Positions 7,657 to 15,127 of a DNA stretch of 33,600 nucleotides are shown piece after piece; positions within the stretch are counted from its first letter, which is position 1, and each line of letters begins with the position of its first letter. The notes below the pieces were generated by a model. That model was not told the DNA's origin. It saw only the letters and a list, made by a program, of their open reading frames with translations, and ran no database searches. Made by a program: the position numbers and the translations under genes. Origin of the DNA: Nitrospira sp. Lineage in GTDB: Bacteria; Nitrospirota; Nitrospiria; Nitrospirales; Nitrospiraceae. Location: contig VGXE01000020.1 in assembly GCA_016873455.1 (NCBI GenBank), positions 1 to 33,600 of the forward strand, in the 5' to 3' direction.

Positions 7657-9686
7657 CCTAACTCCATCGGGTCGATATCGACGACGAACTTGAGTCGATT
7701 CCGTCGGTATTCCTGCTCCATCCGGGCGACTGACGTCTGGATCAGGCGGCACAGGCCGTCATGATCGGTCCCTTTCACGAGGGTCTGGAACCGATGCAGG
7801 CCTTTCGGCCGCTTCCCCATGGCCGGCACCGGTCCGAGCATGGACGGTGGTCCCTCTGTCCCGGCTGATTGTTCGAGACAGGATCGCCACCGCTTGGCAG
7901 CCGTTTCAACCTCCTGCTGGTCTTTCCCCAAGACCGACAAAGCGGCGAGATGACAACCCGGCGGGTAGTTCAGCAACCGTCGCGCCGCGAGTTCTTCATC
8001 GTAAAACCGCTGTGGGTCAGCGGAGAGCACCGCTTCCACGGCATGGTGTGCGGGAAGCCGCGTTTGCACAATCACCCGGCCGCCTTCCGAATATGGCCGG
8101 GCCACCGCGACGGCCTCGTCCAACAACTGATAGGTGCGCTCAGCGGCGCGAAAATCAGGGATGTGCAACCCTGAATCGGCCTGCAAGATCCCAACTACTC
8201 CCCTGCGCGGGAGCGGGCCACGCTGAAAGAGCGCTTGTGTCCCAATCACAATATCCCAGGCCCCTGACCTGATTCCCTCCCAGGTCTGTCGAACGGCGGC
8301 CGCGCGGTGCAGTGTATCGCGATCAACACGGGCAACCGTGGCGTGAGGAAACAGTCGCCGTGCGTCGGCTTCTGCCCGTTCGGTCCCATCGCCAATCGTC
8401 GTCAGGCGAGTGGAGTGGCAGACCGGACAGGACTGCGGCAACGCGTCCATCCTGCCACAGTACCGGCACGCCAAGACGCCCGCTTCCCGGCCATAGGCCA
8501 GGGCCACGGCACAGGATGGGCAGCGGGGCACCCAGCCACAGTCGCGACAGATCAGTGTTCGGGCGAAGCCCTTGCGATTGAGAAAGAGCAACACTCCGGT
8601 CTTGTGCTCCAACGCCTCCTGCATGGCCGCCATGAGCGTCCGGCTGAACAAGGTGCCCGCCGGCTCGTGACGGAGGTCCACCAGCTCGACCTTCGGTCGC
8701 CGAGCCGGTTCCAGTCGAACCACATAACGCTCGGCATCCCCGTCACACACCGATTCAAGAGAAGGATGAGCGGACGCGAGCACAACCAGGGCGCCCTCTT
8801 CCTTGGCTCGCATCCAGGCAACATCTCGGGCATGATACCGAGGTTCTTGAGGCTCCTTGAGCGCCGGATCGTCTTCGCCCTCGATCCAAATCAAACCAAG
8901 GGATGGGAGCGGGGCAAAGACCGCAGACCTGGTGCCCACCACAATGGACGGCGTACCTTCTTGGGCCCGCCTCCATAGGTCAAACCCAGACTCCATACGC
9001 GCCAAGGTAATCGGGAGCGTGGTCAGATGAGACACTTGCCGTGTGAGCCATTCGGCTTTCGCCAGCTCGCCACAGACAATAATCGTGGATTTGCCTGTAG
9101 TGTGCACCTGGCGGATTGCCTCAGCAAGTCGGACCACGCGTTGCTCCCATGGAGCAGAGAAGACAACTTTCCTAGCCTGATTGGTGCAAAGATACCCGGC
9201 GACCTGCGCCACCCAGAGAGGATCCGGCTCCACGTGGTGGAAGGACTCCACGATGCCCCCTCCGTCAGGGCCCGTGGCCATCAGTGTCGTGCGCTGTCCT
9301 CGAGTGGATGCGCGAACCGGCTCCTTGGGCAACACCAGCCGAAGACACTGGCCCCATGGAGCAACATAGTGCTCCGCGACTCGACGGGACAAATCAAACA
9401 GCACAGGCGGGAGCCCGACACGTTCCGACCCGTCCGCCAGTGAACGGATTTCCTTGAGAGAAGCGGCCCGTATCCCACTGGGAGGACGATTGCTCAAGGC
9501 AATCACCACCCCGTCCAGCATCGTTCGACCAAATGGCACGAGGACCTGCCGGCCGATGGTGAGAGTCTGGGTCAGGGCCGCGGGAACCAGATAGGTAAAG
9601 GCCTTGGCAATATGACGAGGCACGATGACATCCGCATACAGAGGCTCGTGCCGAACCGGAGGAACAGGCTGGTTAGGATGCACCAT
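7653..9686 (-). CDS. priA: PriA-family primosomal protein N' with degenerate helicase motifs
   Basis: A full-length (677-residue) homologue of the replication-restart protein PriA. The N-terminal 3'-DNA-binding domain is recognisable (VPRHIAKAFTYLVP, then VPFGRTMLDGVV). All eight zinc-binding cysteines are present (C380, C383, C389, C392, C407, C410, C420, C423), as is the ADSGLHIPDFRAAERTYQLL block. The ATPase motifs are not. The Walker A position reads KVVFSAPWEQRV (173-184) instead of GxTGSGKT, and Walker B reads LIWIEGEDDP instead of a DEEH box. Motif V reads GTQALFQRGPLP without the usual lysine, and motif VI has lost its paired arginines (DEAVAVARPYSEGG). It may act as a structural primosome or DNA-binding factor, as proposed for ATPase-deficient PriA in some actinobacteria. 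The ATG is at 9684-9686 and no clear ribosome binding site is seen. Confidence 0.85.
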   Translation of the reverse strand: MVHPNQPVPPVRHEPLYADVIVPRHIAKAFTYLVPAALTQTLTIGRQVLVPFGRTMLDGVVIALSNRPPSGIRAASLKEIRSLADGSERVGLPPVLFDLSRRVAEHYVAPWGQCLRLVLPKEPVRASTRGQRTTLMATGPDGGGIVESFHHVEPDPLWVAQVAGYLCTNQARKVVFSAPWEQRVVRLAEAIRQVHTTGKSTIIVCGELAKAEWLTRQVSHLTTLPITLARMESGFDLWRRAQEGTPSIVVGTRSAVFAPLPSLGLIWIEGEDDPALKEPQEPRYHARDVAWMRAKEEGALVVLASAHPSLESVCDGDAERYVVRLEPARRPKVELVDLRHEPAGTLFSRTLMAAMQEALEHKTGVLLFLNRKGFARTLICRDCGWVPRCPSCAVALAYGREAGVLACRYCGRMDALPQSCPVCHSTRLTTIGDGTERAEADARRLFPHATVARVDRDTLHRAAAVRQTWEGIRSGAWDIVIGTQALFQRGPLPRRGVVGILQADSGLHIPDFRAAERTYQLLDEAVAVARPYSEGGRVIVQTRLPAHHAVEAVLSADPQRFYDEELAARRLLNYPPGCHLAALSVLGKDQQEVETAAKRWRSCLEQSAGTEGPPSMLGPVPAMGKRPKGLHRFQTLVKGTDHDGLCRLIQTSVARMEQEYRRNRLKFVVDIDPMELG

Positions 9687-9713
9687 GCGCCATTGTAGCA
9701 GCGTGGGAAAAGC

Positions 9714-10051
9714 TAGCCCACATGTTTCATGACGGTTCGTGACCCTTCGACACGCTCAGGGTCCCGAGCTCCGTCGAGGGACGAAACCGCCAAGACGCCA
9801 CGCGCCTGCGCGCTGTAGCGCTCCGGTGCGCAAGCGCGAGACGGGCCCTCGGCTTCGCACGCCTCGCAGAGTCGTCGATGCGGGCCGCGAGGCGAGCACG
9901 CGGAGCATCGAGAGACCGAGGCGTACTTGAAACAGTACGGCGAGGTCGTGAGGGGCGAGCCTGCCCGTTGGCCGCGCGAAGCTCGTGGCCAAGCTGGTTG
10001 CAGCGGCGTATTGGCGGCTGCAGTAGAAGCGTTCATGAATAATGTGGGCTT
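9714..10051. mobile_element. MITE-like element, copy 2
   Basis: Second copy of the element at 6853-7139, in the same orientation, about 338 bp. The left repeat is AGCCCACATGTTTCATGA (9715-9732) and the right one is TCATGAATAATGTGGGCT (10033-10050), which match at 17 of 18 positions. An extra block of about 50 bp (roughly 9847-9899) is absent from copy 1; the rest is highly similar. Terminal bases co-vary between copies: copy 1 has GCGGGC where copy 2 has TGTGGGC, each matching its own partner end. The left end lies 27 bp upstream of the priA start codon, so the element may carry or disturb that promoter. Confidence 0.75.
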
Positions 10052-10122
10052 GGACAACGAGGCGGATGATACCCGGCGGTATGTCGCGAGATAAGAGAAC
10101 GCTTCGACTTGGGAAGTGGCCT

Positions 10123-10153
10123 GGCGGAGAGGTTCTTCTCGAACCTCTCCGCC
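10123..10153. terminator. Perfect 13-bp hairpin downstream of the ompA-like gene
   Basis: GGCGGAGAGGTTC (10123-10135) pairs without mismatch with GAACCTCTCCGCC (10141-10153) around a 5-base loop. It lies 13 bp past the stop of the minus-strand OmpA-family gene. No T tract follows on either strand, so it may be a U-less intrinsic terminator or a 3'-end stabiliser. Confidence 0.7.
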
Positions 10154-10166
10154 CACACAGGGATCG

Positions 10167-11810
10167 TTAGAAGCCCGGCGCGTTGGCTTGTGCGGATGGA
10201 TCTTGCTTGGCAGAGTCAGACGGACCTGGATTGCCCGTGGAGGAAATATTCGCCGGAGTGGAACCGTCTCCCCCATTTGCTGCCCCGCTTGTAGGTACCT
10301 GCGATGGCTGTTCACCGCCAGACGACCCTGAGCCGCTGGCGTCGGACACGTTCGCGCTCGCCGATCCATCTCCTGATGACGCCCGCCGCTGCTCCCCGAC
10401 AGAGAATGTCCCGGACTCTGAAGGAGAGGCGGGGTTGGGAGGAGAGGTTAATTGGTTGTTGCTTCCTCGTGCGCTCAGGTCCGATGGGTCTTCCGATTTC
10501 TTCTGTGCTTGACTGTCACCGTCACGTTTCGAGTCCTGAGGCGCGCCAGCTGGATTGTAGAGCAGAATTTCCACGCGCCGGTTTTTTGTGCGACCCTCCT
10601 CACTGGTGTTGGTGACGGCAGGTTTGCTGTCGCCAAAACCCACCGCGCTGAGACGGGCAGAATCCACTCCACCCTTCTCGACCAGATAACGAACGACTCC
10701 GTTCGCCCGGGCCTTCGCCAATTCCCAATTGCTGGGATAGCGGGATTTCAGCGATAGGCCGATTTCGATATTGTCCGTATGCCCCTCGACCCGGATCAGC
10801 CGGGTATCGGCACTGGTGTGCAGGTATTCGATCAGTTGGTCCAAAACCTGATACCCGTCCGACTTGATCGCCGCTTCACCGGACTCATAATGAAGGGCAT
10901 TGGCCACATCCCCCAAGTTGATACGGGTCTGTCCGGACTCGTCCTGAGTCTTAAGTTTGCTGGCCACGAGATCGGAGGCGCCAGTTGCCTGGTCGGCCTT
11001 GAGTGGAGTCAATTCAACCGGGTGCACGATCGGCAGGGACTGCCCGATGGCCTTAAACCGATCTCCGCGAAATATCCGGGTGGTGGCTTTGACGACACGA
11101 GCCGTTGCCGTCTGTTCATCAACCGACAACACCTTGAGCTGGCCGATCTTTCTGATCGGAAGTCCGGCGCTATGGCGGTGGATGTCGAGTAAATCTCCGG
11201 CCTTGAGGCCATCTGCGCTTCCACGATCGACATACACGACGTTCGATTGCGACACCATGGTCATCGACCTATCGGCCTGGACTTCCACGATCATGCCCTT
11301 CAGGTCGACAGTCTCCGATACTGGGCTGGCGCCGTCGCTCGGCGATGGAGGCACGAACCGCATGACCGGATCGCCAGGGGAAACTTGTTCGTAGCTCGTC
11401 AGGGATTCGACCGTCGTCAGGTCATGACTCGTATCGGTTACCCGGACAACCGCCAGGCGAATCACCACGAAACCCAGGTACTCTTTCGTGACAGGATGAA
11501 AGACCTTGCGGACTCGTTTATACACGGTAAACAAGTCCCCGACCGCGACTTCATCTGGATTATCGAGCTTGAGATAAAAGGCCTCTTGCCTCCCCATCAG
11601 CATTCGGTTGCCCGTTGACTGATTGTCTCCCGTGATTCGATTGACAATGCCGTCACGCGGCGTAGTTTTCTGGATGGCCCCGCTTGAGAACACCGTGGCG
11701 GCCTCACCATACCGCACCGCATCGGCGTTTTGGGTTTGTGCCAATACCCCATCCGGCAGCACGCCGATACCGAACGAGAGGGCCAGAATCAATGGCGTCA
11801 ATGTTTTCAT
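10167..11810 (-). CDS. OmpA-family peptidoglycan-binding outer-membrane or periplasmic protein
   Basis: The 547-residue exported protein begins with a signal peptide (MKTLTPLILALSFGIGVLPDG, predicted cleavage after VLA). A central region of about residues 30-280 follows with repeated hydrophobic strands, including DLFTVYKRVRKVF, YVDRGSADGLKAGDLLDIHR and IFRGDRF. It resembles duplicated LysM-adjacent or FlgT-like beta modules, but I cannot name it securely. The OmpA C-like domain (about 305-425) has RVEGHTDN, WELAKARANGVVRYL and GFGDSKPAVTN with NRRVEILL, which is peptidoglycan-binding. The last 120 residues are a Ser/Gly/Pro-rich low-complexity tail, unusual downstream of an OmpA domain. I chose the ATG at 11808-11810 for the signal peptide and the AAGGA upstream; in-frame codons up to 11885 would spoil the signal. 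A promoter lies at 11858-11885 and a hairpin terminator downstream. Confidence 0.85.
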   Translation of the reverse strand: MKTLTPLILALSFGIGVLPDGVLAQTQNADAVRYGEAATVFSSGAIQKTTPRDGIVNRITGDNQSTGNRMLMGRQEAFYLKLDNPDEVAVGDLFTVYKRVRKVFHPVTKEYLGFVVIRLAVVRVTDTSHDLTTVESLTSYEQVSPGDPVMRFVPPSPSDGASPVSETVDLKGMIVEVQADRSMTMVSQSNVVYVDRGSADGLKAGDLLDIHRHSAGLPIRKIGQLKVLSVDEQTATARVVKATTRIFRGDRFKAIGQSLPIVHPVELTPLKADQATGASDLVASKLKTQDESGQTRINLGDVANALHYESGEAAIKSDGYQVLDQLIEYLHTSADTRLIRVEGHTDNIEIGLSLKSRYPSNWELAKARANGVVRYLVEKGGVDSARLSAVGFGDSKPAVTNTSEEGRTKNRRVEILLYNPAGAPQDSKRDGDSQAQKKSEDPSDLSARGSNNQLTSPPNPASPSESGTFSVGEQRRASSGDGSASANVSDASGSGSSGGEQPSQVPTSGAANGGDGSTPANISSTGNPGPSDSAKQDPSAQANAPGF

Positions 11811-11857
11811 AGGTCTGTTCCTTTGCGGGTTCTGTTCGGACCAATGTTCCTTGGCAA

Positions 11858-11885
11858 ACCATAGCAAAACATGCTGTCCTGTCAA
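11858..11885 (-). promoter_or_regulatory. Sigma-70-like promoter for the OmpA-family gene
   Basis: On the minus strand, TTGACA (11880-11885) and TATGGT (11858-11863) are spaced by 16 bp. The -10 lies about 48 bp upstream of the chosen ATG at 11810. The -35 hexamer is a perfect match. The divergent rightward promoter starts only 25 bp away. Confidence 0.6.
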
Positions 11886-11909
11886 GAATTTGCGCCGATC
11901 TCACCGGGT

Positions 11910-11939
11910 TTGACCATCGCGCGTCATCAGTGGTATGGT
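11910..11939 (+). promoter_or_regulatory. Candidate sigma-70 promoter upstream of the nuo operon
   Basis: TTGACC (11910-11915) and TATGGT (11934-11939) are separated by 18 bp and read rightward. Transcription would start near 11946, giving a leader of about 400 bases before nuoA that contains a possible 59-codon reading frame. It is divergent from the OmpA-gene promoter and has the same TATGGT -10. Confidence 0.5.
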
Positions 11940-11986
11940 CCCGGCATCTTCGATGACGTTCCGAGACATTCCGCACGGTCCACGCC

Positions 11987-12166
11987 ATGAACGATCAGTC
12001 TCCCCCGCCAGTATCCAGCTTCCTGAAGAAAGAGCGGATCGAGACCCAAATTCATCGCCGGCGGAAGATCAAGGCTCGCTCCCCATTGGAGTCGGAATGG
12101 GAAATTTCGCCATTACCTCGTCACGATGTAGAACTTCCGCCGACCAAGCCACGCCCTGGGGCTTGA
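11987..12166 (+). CDS. Possible small protein in the nuo leader
   Basis: An ATG frame of 59 codons begins MNDQSPPPVSSFLKKERIE and ends PPTKPRPGA with TGA at 12164-12166. The product is charged and basic in the middle (a HRRRKIKAR stretch), with no membrane segment. No good ribosome binding site precedes it. A longer overlapping frame from 11935 has a composition that looks non-coding. It could be a leader peptide, a small unrecognised protein or chance. The rest of the 11811-12353 gap holds only the two promoters and unassigned sequence. Confidence 0.3.
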   Translation: MNDQSPPPVSSFLKKERIETQIHRRRKIKARSPLESEWEISPLPRHDVELPPTKPRPGA

Positions 12167-12353
12167 ACCGATCATTCTGGGGAGTCGCCACCGACGATTT
12201 GGATCGGGCCTTCGCAACTCCAGGCCAGACGCAGTCTCATGCTAGGGCTTTCGGGACCCCCTCACTTAGGTCCTTTGTTCCCTTGCTATCCCCACGATCC
12301 AGCCCCTACTATCCTAGCTTCTTTCAAGGTCAACACCTTGTGAGGCGAGGGTG

Positions 12354-12734
12354 ATGAGTGATCCCCATTTGCTCGACTATTTGACCAAGTTCTATCCCAT
12401 CCTGCTCTTTATCTTCGCGATGCTTGCCTTCGGGATGACCACGCTGGTGATCAGCCATTTCGCCCAGCCCAGGTACCCAGAACCGGAGAAATTGTCGGTC
12501 TACGAGTGTGGCGCCGAACCGTTTTCCGATGCCCGCATGCCCTTCCCTGTGCGGTACTACATTTTTGCCATGCTGTTTGTCATTTTTGACGTGGAAGTGA
12601 TCTTTCTCTACCCCTGGGCGGTCGTGTTTACCAAGATCGGTGTGATTGGATTGATTGAGATGCTGATTTTTATCGGCCTGTTCGTCGTCGCGTATGTATA
12701 CGCCTGGCGCAAGGGAGCACTTGAATGGGACTGA
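12354..12734 (+). CDS. nuoA: NADH-quinone oxidoreductase subunit A
   Basis: Membrane subunit of respiratory complex I, next to the quinone channel. The 126-residue length is typical. Three hydrophobic segments are visible, with the conserved loop [20 protein letters not shown] and the second-helix acidic motif [12 protein letters not shown] chose the ATG at 12354 because GAGG/GAGGG lies just upstream; a GTG at 12351 is in frame directly before it. The stop overlaps the start of nuoB by 10 bp, indicating translational coupling. It is the first gene of the cluster A-B-C-D-G-I-J-K-L-M-M-N. Confidence 0.96.
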   Translation: MSDPHLLDYLTKFYPILLFIFAMLAFGMTTLVISHFAQPRYPEPEKLSVYECGAEPFSDARMPFPVRYYIFAMLFVIFDVEVIFLYPWAVVFTKIGVIGLIEMLIFIGLFVVAYVYAWRKGALEWD

Positions 12735-13252
12735 TCCAGCTGGGGCGGCATGACAAGGACGGCGCCCCCGATGTCATTACCGGAAGCCTGGAAAAAGCGG
12801 TCAATTGGGCGCGCAAAGGCTCCCTGTGGCCCATGACATTCGGGCTGGCCTGCTGTGCCATCGAGATGATGGCCGCCGTCTCGTCCCGGTATGACATGGA
12901 CCGGTTTGGCGCCGGTGTCTTCCGCGGCTCGCCGCGGCAATCGGACTTGATGATCGTGGCCGGAACCGTGTGCCGCCGGATGGCGCCGGTGATCAGAAAA
13001 ATCTACGACCAGATGCCGGAACCGAAATATGTGATCTCGATGGGATCCTGCGCCACATCCGGGAATATCTACGACAGCTACAGCGTGGTGCAAGGAGTCG
13101 ATCGGTTCGTCCCGGTCGATATCTATGTGCCCGGATGCCCGCCGACGCCCGAGGCGCTGTTCGACGGCATTCTGAAATTGCAGGAGCGCATCATGCAAAA
13201 ACGGGTGTTTGTCTCGCAACCGAACGAAGTCAAAGCGAATTTCAAGATCTAA
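12725..13252 (+). CDS. nuoB: NADH-quinone oxidoreductase subunit B (cluster N2)
   Basis: Peripheral-arm subunit that holds the terminal [4Fe-4S] cluster N2, which reduces quinone. The cluster cysteines are C43 and C44 in [11 protein letters not shown]109 in GSCATSG and C138 in VPGCPPTPE. The protein is 175 residues, within the normal range. Its ATG lies inside the end of nuoA. nuoC follows after 10 bp. All features needed for quinone reduction are present. Confidence 0.97.
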   Translation: MGLIQLGRHDKDGAPDVITGSLEKAVNWARKGSLWPMTFGLACCAIEMMAAVSSRYDMDRFGAGVFRGSPRQSDLMIVAGTVCRRMAPVIRKIYDQMPEPKYVISMGSCATSGNIYDSYSVVQGVDRFVPVDIYVPGCPPTPEALFDGILKLQERIMQKRVFVSQPNEVKANFKI

Positions 13253-13262
13253 CAGGCACTCC

Positions 13263-13760
13263 ATGCACCAGATGGCTCAACGGATTCAGGACGAATTTCC
13301 CGCCGGTTTTGTCGGCGCGACCGAATGGCGTGGCGACGTAGCGGTCACGGTCACACGGGACGCACTCCACAGCATCGCGGAATTTCTTCGTCATGAGCCG
13401 GGAATGGATTTCGACTACATCGTCCATGTGAGCTCCGTGGATTGGCCGGACGATGAAGAACGATTCGAGGTGGTGTGGGAGTTCTACTCCATCCGGAAGC
13501 GACGACGCATTCGGCTCAAAACGCGCGTGCCGGAGTCTGATTGTATCGTGGATTCGCTGACGGATCTCTGGAGAGGGGCGGACTTCATGGAACGTGAAGT
13601 CTACGACATGATGGGCATCCGGTTTCGAAATCACCCGGATTTGCGCAGGATCCTGATGCCGGACGACTATACCGAAGGGTATCCCCTGCGGAAGGACTTT
13701 CCCCTCCGCGGCAAAGGCTGGCGGGATACGTTCGAGTTTCTGGACGAAGTTCCACAATAA
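13263..13760 (+). CDS. nuoC: NADH-quinone oxidoreductase subunit C
   Basis: Hydrophilic connecting subunit of complex I (the 30-kDa subunit). The 165-residue product has the family signature EREVYDMMGIRFRNHPDLRR followed by ILMPDDYTEGYPLRKDFPL. It is a separate polypeptide and is not fused to NuoD as in enterobacteria. I chose the ATG at 13263; an ATG at 13272 is also possible and neither has a strong ribosome binding site. The frame open from 13209 overlaps nuoB and looks non-genuine. Confidence 0.95.
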   Translation: MHQMAQRIQDEFPAGFVGATEWRGDVAVTVTRDALHSIAEFLRHEPGMDFDYIVHVSSVDWPDDEERFEVVWEFYSIRKRRRIRLKTRVPESDCIVDSLTDLWRGADFMEREVYDMMGIRFRNHPDLRRILMPDDYTEGYPLRKDFPLRGKGWRDTFEFLDEVPQ

Positions 13761-13775
13761 ACGCACGGACCGACG

Positions 13776-15020
13776 ATGGCATTCGAAGATCAGAGAACAA
13801 CGGTCTACAAAGTCGATCCGGAGCATCCGGAGAGCAAGACGCTTCCGACCTTACGGACCGAGGAACTGCTCTTGAACATGGGGCCTCAACATCCCAGCAC
13901 CCATGGAGTGCTCAAGGTGATTTTGGAGTTGGAGGGGGAGCGGCTGGTGAAATCCACGCCGGTCATGGGGTACCTCCATCGCGGAGTCGAAAAACTGGCG
14001 GAGGACGGCACCTATCACCAGTTCATTCCTCACACGGACCGGCTCGATTACGTCTGCGCGATGTACAACAACTTCGCCTATTGCCGTGCCGTCGAAAAAC
14101 TGTTGGATCTCAAAGTGCCGGACCGGGCTGAGTATCTCCGAACGATCGTGGCAGAGGTGCAACGTATCATCGGCCACCAATTTTGGGTGAGTGCTCAGGC
14201 GCTGGACATCGGGGCCATGACCGTCTTTTTCTACTGCTTTCGTGATCGGGAGATTCTCCTCGATTGGTTCGACGAGCTGTGCGGAGCCCGCCTGACGACC
14301 AGCTGGTACCGCATCGGCGGGGTGGAGCGCGACCTCACGCCGTCGCTCATCGAGAAGCTGAAAGCCTTTCTCGATTATTTCCCTCCGAAGATCGACGAGT
14401 ACCAAGTCTTTCTCGAAAAGAACCGTATCTGGCTGGGGCGTACGAAGGGCGTGGCCGTGATTTCAGCTGAGGATGCCATCAGCTTCGGATTAAGCGGACC
14501 GACGTTGCGCGGCTCCGGCGTGGACTATGATCTGCGCAAATATGAGCCCTACAGCGCCTATCCAAAATGCGAGTTCAGCGTCCCGGTGGGAAAAAACGGC
14601 GACACCTACGACCGGTACTGGATTCGCATGATGGAACTCTATGAGAGCGTGAAGATCATCAAGCAATGCCTCGAACAAATGGAAGAGGGCCCCATCATGG
14701 CGGACGTCCCGAGCGTCACCTTGCCGCCCAAACAGCGGGTCTTCACGAACCTGGAGGCGATGATCCAGCAGTTCAAGCTGTTCTCGGAAGGATTCAAGGC
14801 GCCTCCTGGAGAGATTTATTGCGGGACGGAAGCACACAAGGGCGAACTGGGATTTCATATTGTCAGCACCGGCGGGAGTAAGCCGTACCGGCTCAAGATC
14901 CGCGCCCCGTCCTTCATTCATATGGGTGCGTTCGACCATATGGCCAGAGGGTATATGATTTCCGACGCCTGCACGATTTTTGGGACCTACGATATCGTGA
15001 TGGGGGAGTGCGATCGGTGA
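13776..15020 (+). CDS. nuoD: NADH-quinone oxidoreductase subunit D
   Basis: The 49-kDa subunit of complex I, related to the [NiFe]-hydrogenase large subunit, forms the quinone pocket with NuoB. The 414 residues include NMGPQHPSTHGVL (quinone-site loop with conserved His), GYLHRGVEKL, and the C-terminal FGTYDIVMGECDR. It follows nuoC by 15 bp. The next gene is nuoG, 107 bp downstream. The nuoE and nuoF genes, which normally stand here, are absent and are replaced by repeat sequence. Confidence 0.97.
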   Translation: MAFEDQRTTVYKVDPEHPESKTLPTLRTEELLLNMGPQHPSTHGVLKVILELEGERLVKSTPVMGYLHRGVEKLAEDGTYHQFIPHTDRLDYVCAMYNNFAYCRAVEKLLDLKVPDRAEYLRTIVAEVQRIIGHQFWVSAQALDIGAMTVFFYCFRDREILLDWFDELCGARLTTSWYRIGGVERDLTPSLIEKLKAFLDYFPPKIDEYQVFLEKNRIWLGRTKGVAVISAEDAISFGLSGPTLRGSGVDYDLRKYEPYSAYPKCEFSVPVGKNGDTYDRYWIRMMELYESVKIIKQCLEQMEEGPIMADVPSVTLPPKQRVFTNLEAMIQQFKLFSEGFKAPPGEIYCGTEAHKGELGFHIVSTGGSKPYRLKIRAPSFIHMGAFDHMARGYMISDACTIFGTYDIVMGECDR

Positions 15021-15026
15021 TGGGGA

Positions 15027-15080
15027 CGTCAACCGTCATCCGCCAATCGGTGGGGCACAGAAGTTTCTTCACGGTTGACG
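15027..15080. repeat. Inverted repeat in the nuoD-nuoG gap
   Basis: CGTCAACCGT (15027-15036) pairs perfectly with ACGGTTGACG (15071-15080). The right arm is embedded in TCTTCACGGTTGACG, which occurs exactly at 4475-4489. ATGACGATTGAC-type sequence follows in both places. It is a member of a dispersed intergenic repeat family located exactly where nuoE and nuoF would be expected. Confidence 0.7.
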
Positions 15081-15093
15081 AATGATGAGTGAC

Positions 15094-15125
15094 GATTGAC
15101 AGAGCATTAGATTGACAGAGCATTA
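15094..15125 (+). repeat. 16-bp tandem duplication before nuoG
   Basis: GATTGACAGAGCATTA occurs twice without interruption (15094-15109 and 15110-15125), ending two bases before the nuoG ATG. It replaces the position of a normal ribosome binding site; only weak AGAG cores remain. It could lower or tune nuoG translation. Confidence 0.85.
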
Positions 15126-15127
15126 GA

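Noticed and set aside
11935-12354. 139-codon frame ending in TGATG overlap with nuoA
   Set aside because: The start lies inside the predicted -10 box, the product is rich in Ser, Pro and Arg with no pattern, and no ribosome binding site is present. The overlap is suggestive but not enough.
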